Shown here piece after piece: positions 43,492-53,731 of a stretch of 64,000 nucleotides of DNA. Source of the stretch: Clarireedia homoeocarpa (lineage: Eukaryota; Ascomycota; Leotiomycetes; Helotiales; Rutstroemiaceae); contig LNKV01000058.1 of the NCBI GenBank assembly GCA_001465935.1, positions 1 to 64,000 of the forward strand, read 5' to 3'. The notes under the pieces were generated by a model. That model had not been told where the DNA came from. It searched no databases and was given only the letters and a program-made list of their open reading frames with translations. The translations under genes and the position numbers were made by a program. Numbering within the stretch: position 1 is the first letter of the stretch; every line of letters starts with the position of its first letter.

Positions 43492-45044
43492 TCATACACC
43501 TGAAGCTGATGAAGTTATCCAGTGGTCCAAAAATGCTTTCATGAACGCTGCTGCCGTTGCTGCTGCATACCACTGCCACGCCTTGGTCTTATGGCTGTCC
43601 GCATAGTCGCAAACCCCTTTGATTACCACAAATGGGAAGTTGTCCCACACCCCAGCACCCTCCATTTCAAAAGCTACGACGTCTTCATGTCGTGCGATAA
43701 TATCCCGCTCTTCACCAGACTTCATTACCGTATCGCCTGATGCGATCAGTCCAAAATGCACAGCAGGTTGTGGGCTGCCCTCCTCAAGGCGCCTGCGCGG
43801 TACTTGTTGCCCATTGCAGCTACACTCGTCGCATGATATCCCATCGGTGACGTGGCGATACGCCGCCGTAAACAGCTTATCATGTGAAATACCTGGATAC
43901 TCAGCCGCCAGCTCTGGCTCGCTTCGGAGCATATTCATATACCCAGCCATCTTGTCTTGTAGCATCTTGCGGCTACGAAGACCCTTCAGCTTGGCTATTA
44001 GCCCGCGTATCTCGGCATTAGGTCTCCCTAACGAATCTAAAAGAGTATCTTTTCGCACAAATCGTTCGGGAAGCCGCCGCCCGAAGTCGTACTGAACAAC
44101 GCCGTCGCTGACGATGACGTCGCCGAGGACGACTTCCTCACCACTAGGACCAAAAGGAACTGCACCACATACGCCCACCACAAGAGCGAGCTTGATGTTG
44201 GGGAAACTGGCCCGGCAGTTAGCAGCTACTGCAGCTGCGTTGGCCTTCCCCATGTCTGGCATATGGGCAAGCACAACGCTGTGACGACCGATGGTGCCCA
44301 TAGAGTAGGCATTGGGATCGCTCGGGGCCTTGCCGTAAAGGTTTCCATCCTCGTTCCAGTGCTCGTCGAAGAGAGCGTCCACAGCATTAGCCTCCAGGGT
44401 GAGGGCGCAGATGACGGCTATTTCGAAATCTCCACGTTTTGCAGGGCGTCGTGGTTGGCACTCGACAAATGCAGCTCCCAAATTTGTGTGGATGTATGAT
44501 CGGAGTGCCTCAATACTGTCCAGCGGGTCGTCTGAGACCGCTGGACAGCCGGCTTTAAGGGCGAACAACCCTATCTGCGGACCGAATGCCTGCCACAGAG
44601 TATTATAGCGTAACTCTTCTAAGGCCGTTCGGAACGCTCGAAAAATTTCCTCAAATTCCTCGTCATTCACCTCCCCGTCATTCCTATCCTTGTCATGTCG
44701 AACCCCTCCAGCCTCTTCCTGATATCGTGCAACGAAGCCCTCATATGCTTTTGCCATGCCACGGTGACAATAGTGGCCGCCAGTATCTTTACAACATCGC
44801 TCAGTTTCAACGTCATGCCATTTGGATCTGCGCGAAGGGCGGCGAGCATGGCCTCGAAGTTAGAGTTTGGGGTCAACAGTTCCTTCATCCAACTGTTGTT
44901 GGCGGCCATAAGCGCATCAAGGTCGTTCCCTGTGCAGTACACTGCAAGGTGTTGGTATACTGAGGTCTTAAACACTTCTCTCCGGCGGGCTTCCGGTACG
45001 GTGTCGAAAAGTATCAACCATCTTCTATAGTCGGGACGCGCCAT
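43492..45044 (-). CDS. PNP/UDP-phosphorylase-domain protein (499 aa, 2 exons)
   Basis: Exon 1 is 45044-44793 and exon 2 is 44739-43492; a 53-nt GT-AG intron (donor GTAAAG, acceptor ATGAG) restores frame between them. Residues 1-175 form a helical region I do not recognise (MARPDYRRWLILFDTVPEAR onward). From about 190 to the end is a purine/uridine phosphorylase fold: FEIAVICALTLEANAVDALF, then LVVGVCGAVPFGPSGEEVVL with GDVIVSDGVVQYDFG, and VAFEMEGAGVWDNFPFVVIK then GVCDYADSHKTKAWQWYAAA. These are the standard phosphate-, base- and ribose-binding segments. In fungi the domain is a common N-terminal effector of NLR proteins; here no NB-ARC or TPR follows before the stop. It may be a stand-alone nucleosidase-like protein or an NLR that lost its C-terminus. 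It lies inside a TIR/TA element. GC content is higher than in the flanking repeats. Confidence 0.75.
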
Positions 45045-45339
45045 ATTCTCTAAACCTAAACGTAAGCTCTAGCTGAAAGCAAGTCAGATGAGGTTGAAGG
45101 TTCCCAAGTGCCTGTCAGGGTTCGCCCTTACGTATGCTCGATCACGAGGCAGAGTGAGAAGGTGTAGTAATCGCTGCTGATACCGTGAATGATGCGTAGT
45201 GTCACCGCCGCTCGCTGATCAAACTCATTCAGCGTTGTCCTTGAGCCTGCATTGGAAAATGCCGATACTAAGCTAAGGCGACACTGTCTCTTTCCTATAA
45301 GTATATCATCGAAGTCGAAACCTATGGGCCAGGAGACGC

Positions 45340-45440
45340 AGTGCGGTAGGTCGAGGTGGAGGCAGTGCGATTAGTTGAGGTGGAGGCAGTACGATTAGTT
45401 GAGGTGGAGGCAGTGCGGTAAGTTGAGGCGGCGCAGTCAA
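45340..45440. repeat. 24-bp minisatellite
   Basis: About 3.5 copies of a unit like GAGGTGGAGGCAGTGCGATT plus AGTT, ending in a variant GAGGCGGCGCAG. It is upstream of the phosphorylase gene inside its element. Confidence 0.8.
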
Positions 45441-46709
45441 AATGCCTGTGACTAATGACTTCTGTTGGAATAGCCACCTGAGGTAGTGTAGGCGGGAGAA
45501 CTTGCTAACGGCAGGGGTTTTGGGTACGTAAGTCAGGTGATCCCATACTGTGGCACAGCTTGTCTGTTGCGCCTAGAGAATCGGGCCTATTTTTATTCCG
45601 GTCTCAAATCACTGACAATTGAAAACCGAAAATGACCCGCTTCACAGTTATTTATAGCTCATCAGCGCTTGCTCTGTCACCACCATTTTTCTTGGGGAAT
45701 TGGATGTAAAGGTTTGCCATGAATCCAGCCCGGCAGCTTCATCAGATGAATAAGGAGGAATAGCTGGCCGCCGCCGGGAAGCGGGATTTCCCGGGAGGAT
45801 CTCGCGCTGCCATAAACGCGAAGCCAAAGGCTTTGATATAATTTTCCCGAAATTACTATAAGCACACCGCCGCTGACCAGGATCCTTCATCGCTTAATTG
45901 GAGGAGGTATTAGCCTATGTGGCGACGACGTATAACATTGCGCGCTCTGGCTACCACAACACTAAGAATGCCATTTTAATATTATACTAAAACCTAGATA
46001 TCTATATCTAATTGTTTTATAAGTTTAAAAGGTAAAAAAGCTTAATAGTAGTGCTATAAGTCAAGGGGTCTATTTTAGTATCGACAGAAGGCACTCCTTA
46101 AATTTAATTTGGCAGCGACAATATGTTTATAATTTTTGGAATTAATAGCTTACGAGTGTTCAGGAGTAGTATATATTTTAACTAAAATAAAAAGGAAATA
46201 GAAATTTTTACCTGTTCACAGAGATTTAATTGCTTGAACTTAAAGTGCCTGTGTTTTGTCTCGTTACAGGGTGCATCTCGGCACGCAGGGATAGACGTTA
46301 TCTGAACCTACTTTTATTTAGTTCTTCAAATAGTAGAAAGGATTTTCGGACTATGTTTTTATCGATAAAAGAAGAAGACAGAATACTGCAATACAGTATC
46401 AATACCACAAAATTTCGACATTTGTATCGCAATTCTCTCCGCTATTACAGTTGGAGTCATTTTCAAGATAGCCTATCAGGTTGATTCCTTAGTGTTCTGT
46501 AGTTGGATAGTGCACAGGCCTCTAATCTTACATTGTATAATCTGTCCTTTGATAAAGAGCCTCATTTACAAAGAGCTTCTATGAACTGTTACTCTACCCC
46601 TCTTTGCCAGCGTTGCTTCTATGCAGTAGATTTATCACGATACAGTATCTTGCGAAAACAATAGTATATATCTACTTTCTTCTTCCGACACTATCCTCGA
46701 TTCCTCCTC
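45441..46709. other. No supported gene
   Basis: To 46298 this is the right arm of the phosphorylase-carrying element; an 80-codon minus-strand frame at 45648-45890 has no further support. From 46301 it is the accessory-gene flank of the outer element. Confidence 0.35.
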
Positions 46710-48001
46710 CGACGATAAGTAGCCCTTCCTCCTTTCGCGAATCATACGAGTGTAAATAGGATCCTTTCGAGGAAGATGTTTCTAGCCAGCAACAGACACA
46801 ACAGGTGGACAAGCTTGACTTTTGTCAGCTTACTGACTGGGATGAAGAGCACATATATGACGAAGATCCACCAAGGTATATACACTATTCAATCGAGTAG
46901 AAGGTGAGAATGAACAACAGAGAAGTGTCAAAAGAGACAGAACCGGATTTGGTTCTTGTACCAGCTTCGTACTGGCAGCTTTTCCTAGAGTCTAATCTAG
47001 AGAAGGTTCTACTGCGCAAAACGAGAACAAAGAATAGAAGCATAAAGTCCGAGGATACAAAGGTTGTGCTTACGGTTACAGAGCGCTCAGAGCGCGATAT
47101 TACAAAGATATTTGGTGACATAGACATCGATTGGTTACTCATAGAGAGGCAGCTTATTCTATGGGGCAGCCTGTTCCGCGCAGGCAAGAAACTCAGAGTA
47201 AACATCTCAGTCAACTACAACTACGTAGAAACAAGTCAGCTGTCGGCCAAGTCATCAAGAAACATAGATAAAAGAGGCTCTTCAACTACTCAGCGGATGC
47301 TCATCGAACGAGCTGCACAGCTTGATGTAGAACAAGAATCTTCTGATCAACTATCGACTTGGCAGAAAGTATACAGCACTATGCGTTGTACCGGTCCTCT
47401 ATGCAATTTAGGACTCTATTACTGGTGTGACCTTGTTGGCAAGAAGCACTACAAATTAAAGACATACCACTTAAGGAGCCTTATTAGTTACGTAGAACAA
47501 GGGCATGAATTACAGACACAAGAAGATGTGCCAAAGGAGATTCGTCAGCAATTATATGCAGAGGAACAGCAATACCTCCAGAGATGCCAGAAAGCTGCTG
47601 GTATATCCGCAGCGAACTATTCTCTTATTCATATTACAAATATGCTGTCTCCATCGTCCTATCAAACCTCCTACTTAGGCTCCCCATCAGCTACAGCTTT
47701 GGCTCTGGATATGCCTTCTATTCCAACTAATTGTCTCGATATCCCTGGCCTTCGAGATAGGGCAGTAAAGGAATACTGTGCTTGGTAGCAGTCGAAAGTC
47801 GAACAGTCAGCACTGAAAGTAGAGTATCAAAAGGCTTGCGATGTGATAATAGAAGACGGTATAGACTTGGAACTGATCCACCGGGATCCAAACGCACAGT
47901 ATTTGATGGATAAAGGCGTTAAAAGAGGGGTTGCTGAGCATATCGTAAATGATATCGACGAGTGGGTTCAGGAACATAAAAGAGCTAGGACTGATGAATA
48001 G
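46710..48001 (+). pseudogene. Decayed copy of the element accessory ORF
   Basis: It aligns along its length with the 423-aa ORF at 6928-8199: YIHYSIE, SEDTKVVLTVTERSERDI, DIDWLLIERQLILWGSLFRA, GLYYWCDLVGKKHYKLKTYH, DVPKEIRQQLYAEEQQYLQR and a tail GVKRGVAEHIVNDIDEW. The start is ATA where the intact copy has ATG. Trp codons near the N-terminus (one within SIEWK, at about 46890) and a Gln codon after CAW (47788) have become TAG. Conservation of sequence outside the lesions shows that the protein was under selection while the element was active. Confidence 0.75.
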
Positions 48002-48077
48002 CTAGAATGAAAAGGGCTAGTATATTTGTTTTGTAGTTTGCTTCATCAGGATTAGTAAATTGAATAAAGTACCGAGT

Positions 48078-49055
48078 TTACAGCTCTTCGACTGTCAATC
48101 TGGTATGTCTAAAATGGCCCTTAGCACTCTCCTCTTTTCCCTCCACTACGTCAATACACCATTCTAGAAAACCATCGAAGCCCTGGTGTAGATTTGCCTC
48201 GTAGACCTGCCAGTTCCGCTTGATAAATGCCTTTAGTTCTGCAAAGAACTCTTCTATTGGATTCAAATCCGGAGAGTATAGTGGTAAATATATAAGCTTT
48301 ATTCTAGTATTATAACATATTTGTGTGATTCGCTCGGTATGGTGAAAAGATGCATTGTCTATTATTAGAACTGATTTTGGTTCTGGCCATCTACTGCACA
48401 AAGGAAGAAGCTGCTCAATAAAATCTTCGGAGACAGTACTATCCGTAGATCCCTGAAAAATGCGGGCATAGATAACCCTATCTTGGGTATATGCCGGCAG
48501 TATTTGGTATTGCTTCTCGTGTTGGAACTGGGCAACTTGGACTGGACTTACTCCTAGGGGAGACTAACTAGTCCGCCTAAACCCAATGCGTTTATTGCAG
48601 CTAGACTTATCCACGTAAACAAGGTGATAGGAATGGAAATCCGAAAGGTTATACAGGTACAAATCTCGCAGATCTGTATTCTTCTCTTTTGCTACCCGGG
48701 ATATTTTCTTTTTGGTTTAACCCTTAAAAGTCAGTGTTCTTCCGATGCTGGAAGTAGTCGCAAGGACATCGAACTCGTCTAACAGAAAGAGTATTATCTC
48801 AGATCGATATATCCTAGGCTTTTCCAGCAAGTGTTCACAAAGGGCGTCTAAAATATGTGGTGTAATACTTCGCTTTCGTCCGCCGCCGTTTCGAGGAGCT
48901 CTAGGAGTGCCATAAGAATGAATATTTGAGCGTATTGTTCGGATGGAACAGGTACTACAACCAGCAGTTTTAGCTATCTCGCGGTCAGTAAATAACCTAC
49001 TTGAGTTTATGTCAGTAATTAGGTCACGCTGCGACTGTGCAAGATTCGGTGCCAT
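48078..49055 (-). pseudogene. Decayed Tc1-like transposase, sister of 5860-6840
   Basis: It starts MAPNLAQSQRDLITDINSSR at 49055 and keeps GRKRSITPHILDALCEHLLE, SSIGRTL, VLIIDNASFHHTERI (second Asp), SPDLNPIEEFFAELKAFIKR (Glu) and a WQVYEANLHQGFDGFLEW tail. Stops after TLTFKG and within the region equivalent to GFRRMGWSPLG break it, and the first catalytic motif reads YVDKSSCNKR instead of FVDESGCDKR. It is convergent with the accessory ORF, 76 bp between ends. Confidence 0.8.
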
Positions 49056-50044
49056 TCTGAGGTGCTGATTGCTGTTGAGTAATGCAAGAAGTATAGTCAT
49101 CAACAGAGAATACAATACAAGGTCAGCGCCCAGATAGTCAACAACAAAGGACACGATACAAGGTCAGCGCTGAGCCTCAAATCAGACCTGCCAAAGGCGG
49201 CGATTGATACCTGAGGCTAAAATAGTAACAAAGATCATATACTAACTGTAATTGGTCTAGCGCCTTTTTACACTGTGGCTTATCTAAAACTAAGAGAGTG
49301 TACAAAGAGGAAGCCGGAATCGAACCTGACTGTAAGTGGTACACACACACACACACAATATGAAGGGTGGAACCCATAATGTAAGGGCTCAGGCGGAGCC
49401 TTCGCTTATTGTTACCGAACGTGGGGCCACAGCATATAAATTATCACAAGATCGGAAATCCTTCCTTTCCTCTCTTCATAGAATCGTCCATAGTTTAATC
49501 TGAACCTACGTTTCCAAGCTTATTGAACGTAGACTCTCACACACAATTTATTAACGCCCGGCGGTTAACCCGATAGGGCAACTATTACTAATATACACGA
49601 ACGTTTCTTAGAGTGGATTCTTAACTCCTTGAGCCCATACATCAGCTGTTTCTGCTTCTGGCTTCTCTCTTCTGACTTATCTTTACCATAAGTGGTACAG
49701 TAGTCTAGATTTATTATTAAATTAAATAAAGTCGTCGATCTGTTGGGTCTGTTACCGCTTGTGGCCCGTGTGCACGGAATTCTGACACCCACTGCTGAAC
49801 CTACCATGGGTGGTAAGTGTATTAGTTGCTTCAGGCAGATAGTATTACTAAGCAGCTTTCCGTACGAAAGGGGGTATTCCTAATTCGTGCAACAACAAAG
49901 TTTATTCTGCCACTTTAACTAAACAAAATATAGTAAAGAGCACTTGCTGTTTTAATCTAGAGCTTGAGCTACTTTTCTTGCTAATATATTATGATTCCTA
50001 GCAGGAATCGAATCAATAAATTATTAAATTAAAGCAGCGACGTA

Positions 50045-51505
50045 CACCAGTGGGTGCACTAACTCCCGGACCACCCGGAAATTAGCCGAAATCATCAAAA
50101 AGTGCCACAAAACCGATATTATTTGGCTACAGCTACCACAAATTACTCTTAATAGGCTTCCCATCACTTGCAATTACTTGTTTACAACGTGCTGGCATCT
50201 CACTAATACGGGCTCGAACCTCCTCCATTGTAATCTTACTCCACTCATCTTGTAGCACCTCCTTAAGCTCCTCCAACGTATGCCATTCCCTTTTTCGTAC
50301 CCGTTGCTTTAGGATGCACCAAATACCCTCTATAGGGTTTAGGTCAGGCGACTGAGGAGGGTGAACGAGAATAGGAATCCAATTAGCTTCCTTATATGCA
50401 CTTGCTAGTCCATATTTGCTCATCCCATGGGAGGGATCTCCATCCTCTTGTAGCAGCCAATCTGAAGGGCAAGTACCTCCTTCAGCCCTTAGTTTTTGAA
50501 GGTCTTGGATGTAAATAGGTAATAAACGTTCAACATAGTACTTCTGAGTCATTGCGTTGCCCTTAGGCTTAACCTCCTTCTCATGGCCAATAGAGGCCTG
50601 CCACTCCATCATTCGATGTCCCCACTCCTCCTCACTCTCTCTTTTTCTTCTCCTAGGCTTGCGAGGACGTTTAGGCTTCTCAATATATGCCTCTTCGTCA
50701 TTATAGAACTCCAACTTCTCTGCTTTTGCCCACCAGTTGATCCAGCCGGCAACATGCAACTTTGAACCCTCCAAAGCAGGACGTTCCTGGATATTCTCAG
50801 GCTCATATCGAGTGCCCTGTTCTCGTAGTATATGCCCTACTCCCTGAGCAGCAGGATCTATATGAAATTCGTCTGTAAAAAGTATAAGCCCACTGCTCCT
50901 CAACTGTATCATCGACATGATCATGACCATATTGCACCCTTTTTTCCTTATTCGCCGGGGATATCTTCTTCTGAACATATGCCCGTTTATAGCGTCGAGG
51001 CTCTTTTGTATATCGACGTAAATTCCTTTGCAATTAACGTAGTTTAATATTAAGGTGGTGATATTTAATTTGAACCTCATATGCCTAATCACGTACTAGG
51101 TTGGAACTGGGGTTCACCAGCCTTTGATAGATCTCAGGGGAGTATCTGCAATGAGGCCCTAGGTTCTCTGAGGCCTTGCGAGTTCGATAATATGCATCTC
51201 TTCCCAAGTCTTCTCGTTGTTTAATCCATCGCTGCGCAGTAGTATGAGGTATGCCCTCACTGAGCTCAATCGAGCGCACAGACTCCCCAGGCTCCCTATC
51301 ATCCAATACATTATAGAATCGTTGTCTCTTTCGGGTAGTATGTTCGCGATGTATTATTTCACTATGAGGTGTAATATCACGTCTTGTAAGCCTAGTATTG
51401 ACCATTTTTATTATGGTTAATTAAAAAGGGTTGATAATGAAAGGTGGCATTTTGAGGGCATTCGCTTAAAATTAGGTGGTCCGGTAGTTAGTGCACCCAC
51501 TGGTG
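50045..51505 (-). mobile_element. Tc1-like element D
   Basis: The ends CACCAGTGGGTGCACTAACT are exact inverted copies at 50045-50064 and 51486-51505, the same TIR as element C. It is inserted in a family M2 MITE. Confidence 0.82.
50133..51405 (-). pseudogene. Tc1-like transposase of element D, broken
   Basis: The N-terminus MVNTRLTRRDITPHSEIIHR (51405) is followed by a helix-turn-helix part. TGA or TAG stops around 51089 and 51035 and a frameshift near 50885 precede the catalytic half: LFTDEFHIDPAAQGVGHILR, LLQEDGDPSHGMSK and SPDLNPIEGIWCILKQRVRK, ending IKSNLW. The catalytic half is open over about 290 codons and retains all three acidic residues. Confidence 0.78.
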
Positions 51506-51551
51506 ATACTCACCGCCTTTGTTGCACGAATTATGAAAACCCCCTTCCATA

Positions 51552-52133
51552 CAGATCGTGACACGAGAGAGGTAAAGCTTGATGACCAGAGTCGTAGCTT
51601 AGCTAATTTGTGACGCTAGTCTCCCAAATGGCATTCCGGAATTATTGATTATACTCATGTCAGTAAACTTATTCCTGGGACTTGGATATTCTTCCACCGG
51701 GCTAGGCAACACGCCCAACGTCATCCAATGCGCTTTCCCACCCGTTAGGCGTCTATGACTGTGGAGTATAAGCTTTGCCATAGGCCCCATGGGCCCACCC
51801 TTGAGGCATGGATTTAGCCCATGTCCCATAACCGGCTCAATACGAAGAATGTTGGGGCAAGTATTTGTCATGGAACTTAATTAGTTTCCTCGGACGTTAG
51901 TTACTAAACAAGCATACAAAAAACAGTATCTGTCTTTGCCTTGAGGTCAGCAACTGCCAGCTGATGATTCTATACAAATGTCATCTGCTTGTAATTTATC
52001 ATTGCTTCTCAGAGAAAAAGATGAGTATCCACAGACTCTCAATATACTGACAATAGACAATATATATTACGAAGCTTTTTAGTTTGATAATACTCTCTTT
52101 GTAGTCAAAAGAAACTGATAAAAAAACTTAGCA
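51552..52133. other. No supported gene
   Basis: A 90-codon minus-strand frame (51871-51599) reads MGHGLNPCLKGGPMGPMAKL and looks protein-like, but no family is recognised. The last ~150 bases are the promoter side of the gene at 52134. Confidence 0.3.
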
Positions 52134-53311
52134 ATGAATTCTCGAACACCTGAAAAAGTCTTGAAATCTAAGTTTGTCGAAATTCCAAATTTGTCAACTA
52201 TAGGCCCAGGCTGGATCCTAAGTGATGAGTAAGTTATATATTATATTAATCAAAGCACTATGTTAATTAAGATTGCAGGCGCGACATACTTATGCTCTCA
52301 AAGCATAATGATTCTAGAAAACTATCTCTAGTCAATATTGACAATTTGGCTATCAATAGTTTTGGCCCTTTACCTCGGGATTGGCCTAACGAAAAGGAAG
52401 CAAAATGCGCAGCTTATCATTCAGGCTTATTACTTATAGTTGATATACATGGAACTTTGCACTTGTTCTCGATAGTTAAAGGGAGATTCGATATCGAGGT
52501 TATAACGCCACCAAAGCTACCTAAAGAATTTTGTTCAAATCAGATAAATGTAACAACTATCAACGAACAATATATCTGTATTGCAACAAAAATACCTCGG
52601 GAGATAATTGTCTTGAAACGGAGTAACTTTCAATCTATAGCCCGGCTCGACCCGCGTGATCATAATGCGGGCATCGTGCCACCGGGCAACACATATATTC
52701 ATATTGAGGACATTATTGTTCGACAAAATACCCTAGCCGCTCTTACAAACACTGGGTGTGTTTTCTTTTGGGACTTAGGAACTCTTCAAGATTCCTGTAA
52801 TGAGATACCAGATCGGAAAGTCAATTTCCCCTGCGAGCCAGATTCTACTCTAGATTTAGACACTATTTTTCTAAGTGAGAACTGCGACAGGCTACTAGCA
52901 ACAGACTTATTTCATGCCAATTATACACCTATAATCTTATCTCATAAAAAAGAGAGTTCTATTCCAGCAAATCAGATCTATTCCAAAGTATCTAGATACC
53001 TTCGTATCGACAAAGAATGTCAAATTGTTGCATCGGCATTGATTTCACTGGAGCATGAACAAAATATACCACAGATTGATATCTTATATATATTTGGAAA
53101 GGAGTGCTTTATTCGGATAAAGCCTCCTCGAGTTGAAAACAACCTAGGGCGATTTCTTGATTTTATAATCTGTTACAATTCTGTAATTTATATATATTCA
53201 AAGGGGCTCTTTAAAATTGAGTTAAGAAGAACAAGCGAAGTTCAGACTACAACAACTACTACTACATGTAGTAGTAGATACATTACTTTGTGTGGTACAG
53301 TACCCTACTAA
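52134..53311 (+). CDS. Orphan protein, possible beta-propeller (375 aa, 2 exons)
   Basis: Exon 1 (52134-52228) and exon 2 (52279-53311) join in frame across a 50-nt intron (GTAAGT...TTGCAG). It starts MNSRTPEKVLKSKFVEIPNL. The protein has repeating strand-rich segments such as YHSGLLLIVDIHGTLHLFSI, EQYICIATKIPREIIVLKR and NTLAALTNTGCVFFWDL, which suggest WD40-like blades, and an ACT-repeat-coded Thr run near the C-terminus (TTTTTTCSS). I recognise no named family. The frame is intact despite being surrounded by decayed transposons, so it is either young, selected, or recently moved. Its A+T-rich codon use is close to that of the flanks. Confidence 0.6.
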
Positions 53312-53353
53312 AGACATATTTTATAATATAATTTATATCGAATCGCAATGGAT

Positions 53354-53524
53354 TGTAACGATTCGTACCTGAATCGTGCACTATGCTAAGGGTTCGGCTA
53401 GTACTATGCCCTAAGGGTAGGGTAGTATAGCTATATATATATATGTATCCTCTCTTCAGTAGTAGTTAGTTCTATAGCTTAATATTCTAAGGTCAAGTTG
53501 ATTCTTTCGGAGACGGTTGTCACA
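53354..53524 (+). repeat. Solo LTR, relative of family 1 (TSD TGGAT)
   Basis: A 171-bp unit starts TGTAACGATTCG and ends GGTTGTCACA, flanked by TGGAT on both sides (53349-53353 and 53525-53529). The first ~25 bases resemble the LTRs at 1637 and 27204. Confidence 0.85.
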
Positions 53525-53731
53525 TGGATTTCTATATTTCTTCATTGCATATTGAAGAAAAAGACTTGATATTGTAAAAGAGTACAGATGTGCCGCCAGA
53601 GTGCACGGTAAACAACACAACACTACAAGCGCTACCTTTCAGAAGTAAAAGTGGGTAGGGAAGAATAGGATGTTGATTTTAAGTATCTAGACTACTGCTA
53701 GATATAGGTGGAACACCAGAACGGAAGAATA

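Larger units (their letters stand above)
42997..46298. mobile_element. 3.3 kb TIR/TA element carrying a PNP/UDP-phosphorylase gene
   Basis: The ends read ACGTCT(G/A)TCCCTGCGT followed by CGAGA(C/T)GCACCCTGT, with about five mismatches over 43 bp in inverted orientation. TA lies directly outside both ends (42995-42996 and 46299-46300). No transposase is encoded. The only gene is the phosphorylase at 43492-45044. It is inserted inside the element at 42722-49332. Activity would have to be supplied by another Tc1/mariner-type transposase. Confidence 0.75.
42722..49332. mobile_element. Decayed relative of the NLR-carrying element, interrupted
   Basis: The ends begin TAGTAGAGTTCGATTCCGGC (left) and CAGTCAGGTTCGATTCCGGC (right, inverted). 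They continue TTCCTCTTTGTACACTCTC and TTAGTTTTAGATAAGCCACA in both, and TA flanks both ends (42720-42721 and 49333-49334). The outer 25 bases resemble the TIR of the 1982-8704 element. It contains homologues of that element's accessory ORF and transposase in the same convergent order, both with stops. A 3.3 kb TA element (42997-46298) is inserted on the accessory-gene side. Without it the element would be about 3.3 kb, and it carries no NLR gene of its own. Confidence 0.72.
41370..49794 (+). mobile_element. Tc1-like element A, interrupted by nested elements
   Basis: Its ends share CAGTGGGTGTCAGAATTCCG followed by TGC(G/A)CACGG in inverted orientation (41370 and 49794). Without the 6.6 kb insertion at 42722-49332 the element would be about 1.8 kb. 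It encodes one broken transposase. The right part (49335-49794) holds non-coding sequence with a (CA) run at about 49340. Confidence 0.65.
49865..51549. mobile_element. ~225-bp TA MITE, family M2, interrupted by element D
   Basis: The left end CGAAAGGGGGTATTCCTAAT followed by TCGTGCAACAA matches the inverted right end (TTGTTGCACGAATTATGAAA then ACCCCCTTCC). TA flanks both sides (49863-49864 and 51550-51551). Element D sits inside. A second copy is at 63203-63592, also with an internal insertion. Confidence 0.75.

Noticed and set aside
45648..45890. 80-codon minus ORF
   Set aside because: No motif, start context or second exon; within non-coding arm of the phosphorylase element.
42722..49332. 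First reading of this as a second NLR-cargo element with the phosphorylase as its cargo
   Set aside because: The phosphorylase gene has its own TIRs and TA duplications (42997-46298), so it was inserted later and is not original cargo of the outer element.
49310..49333. GGTTCGATTCCGG in the TIR looks like a tRNA T-arm (B box)
   Set aside because: It occurs at both inverted ends of the element and no acceptor stem, D arm or anticodon arm can be folded around it, so it is part of the TIR, not a tRNA.
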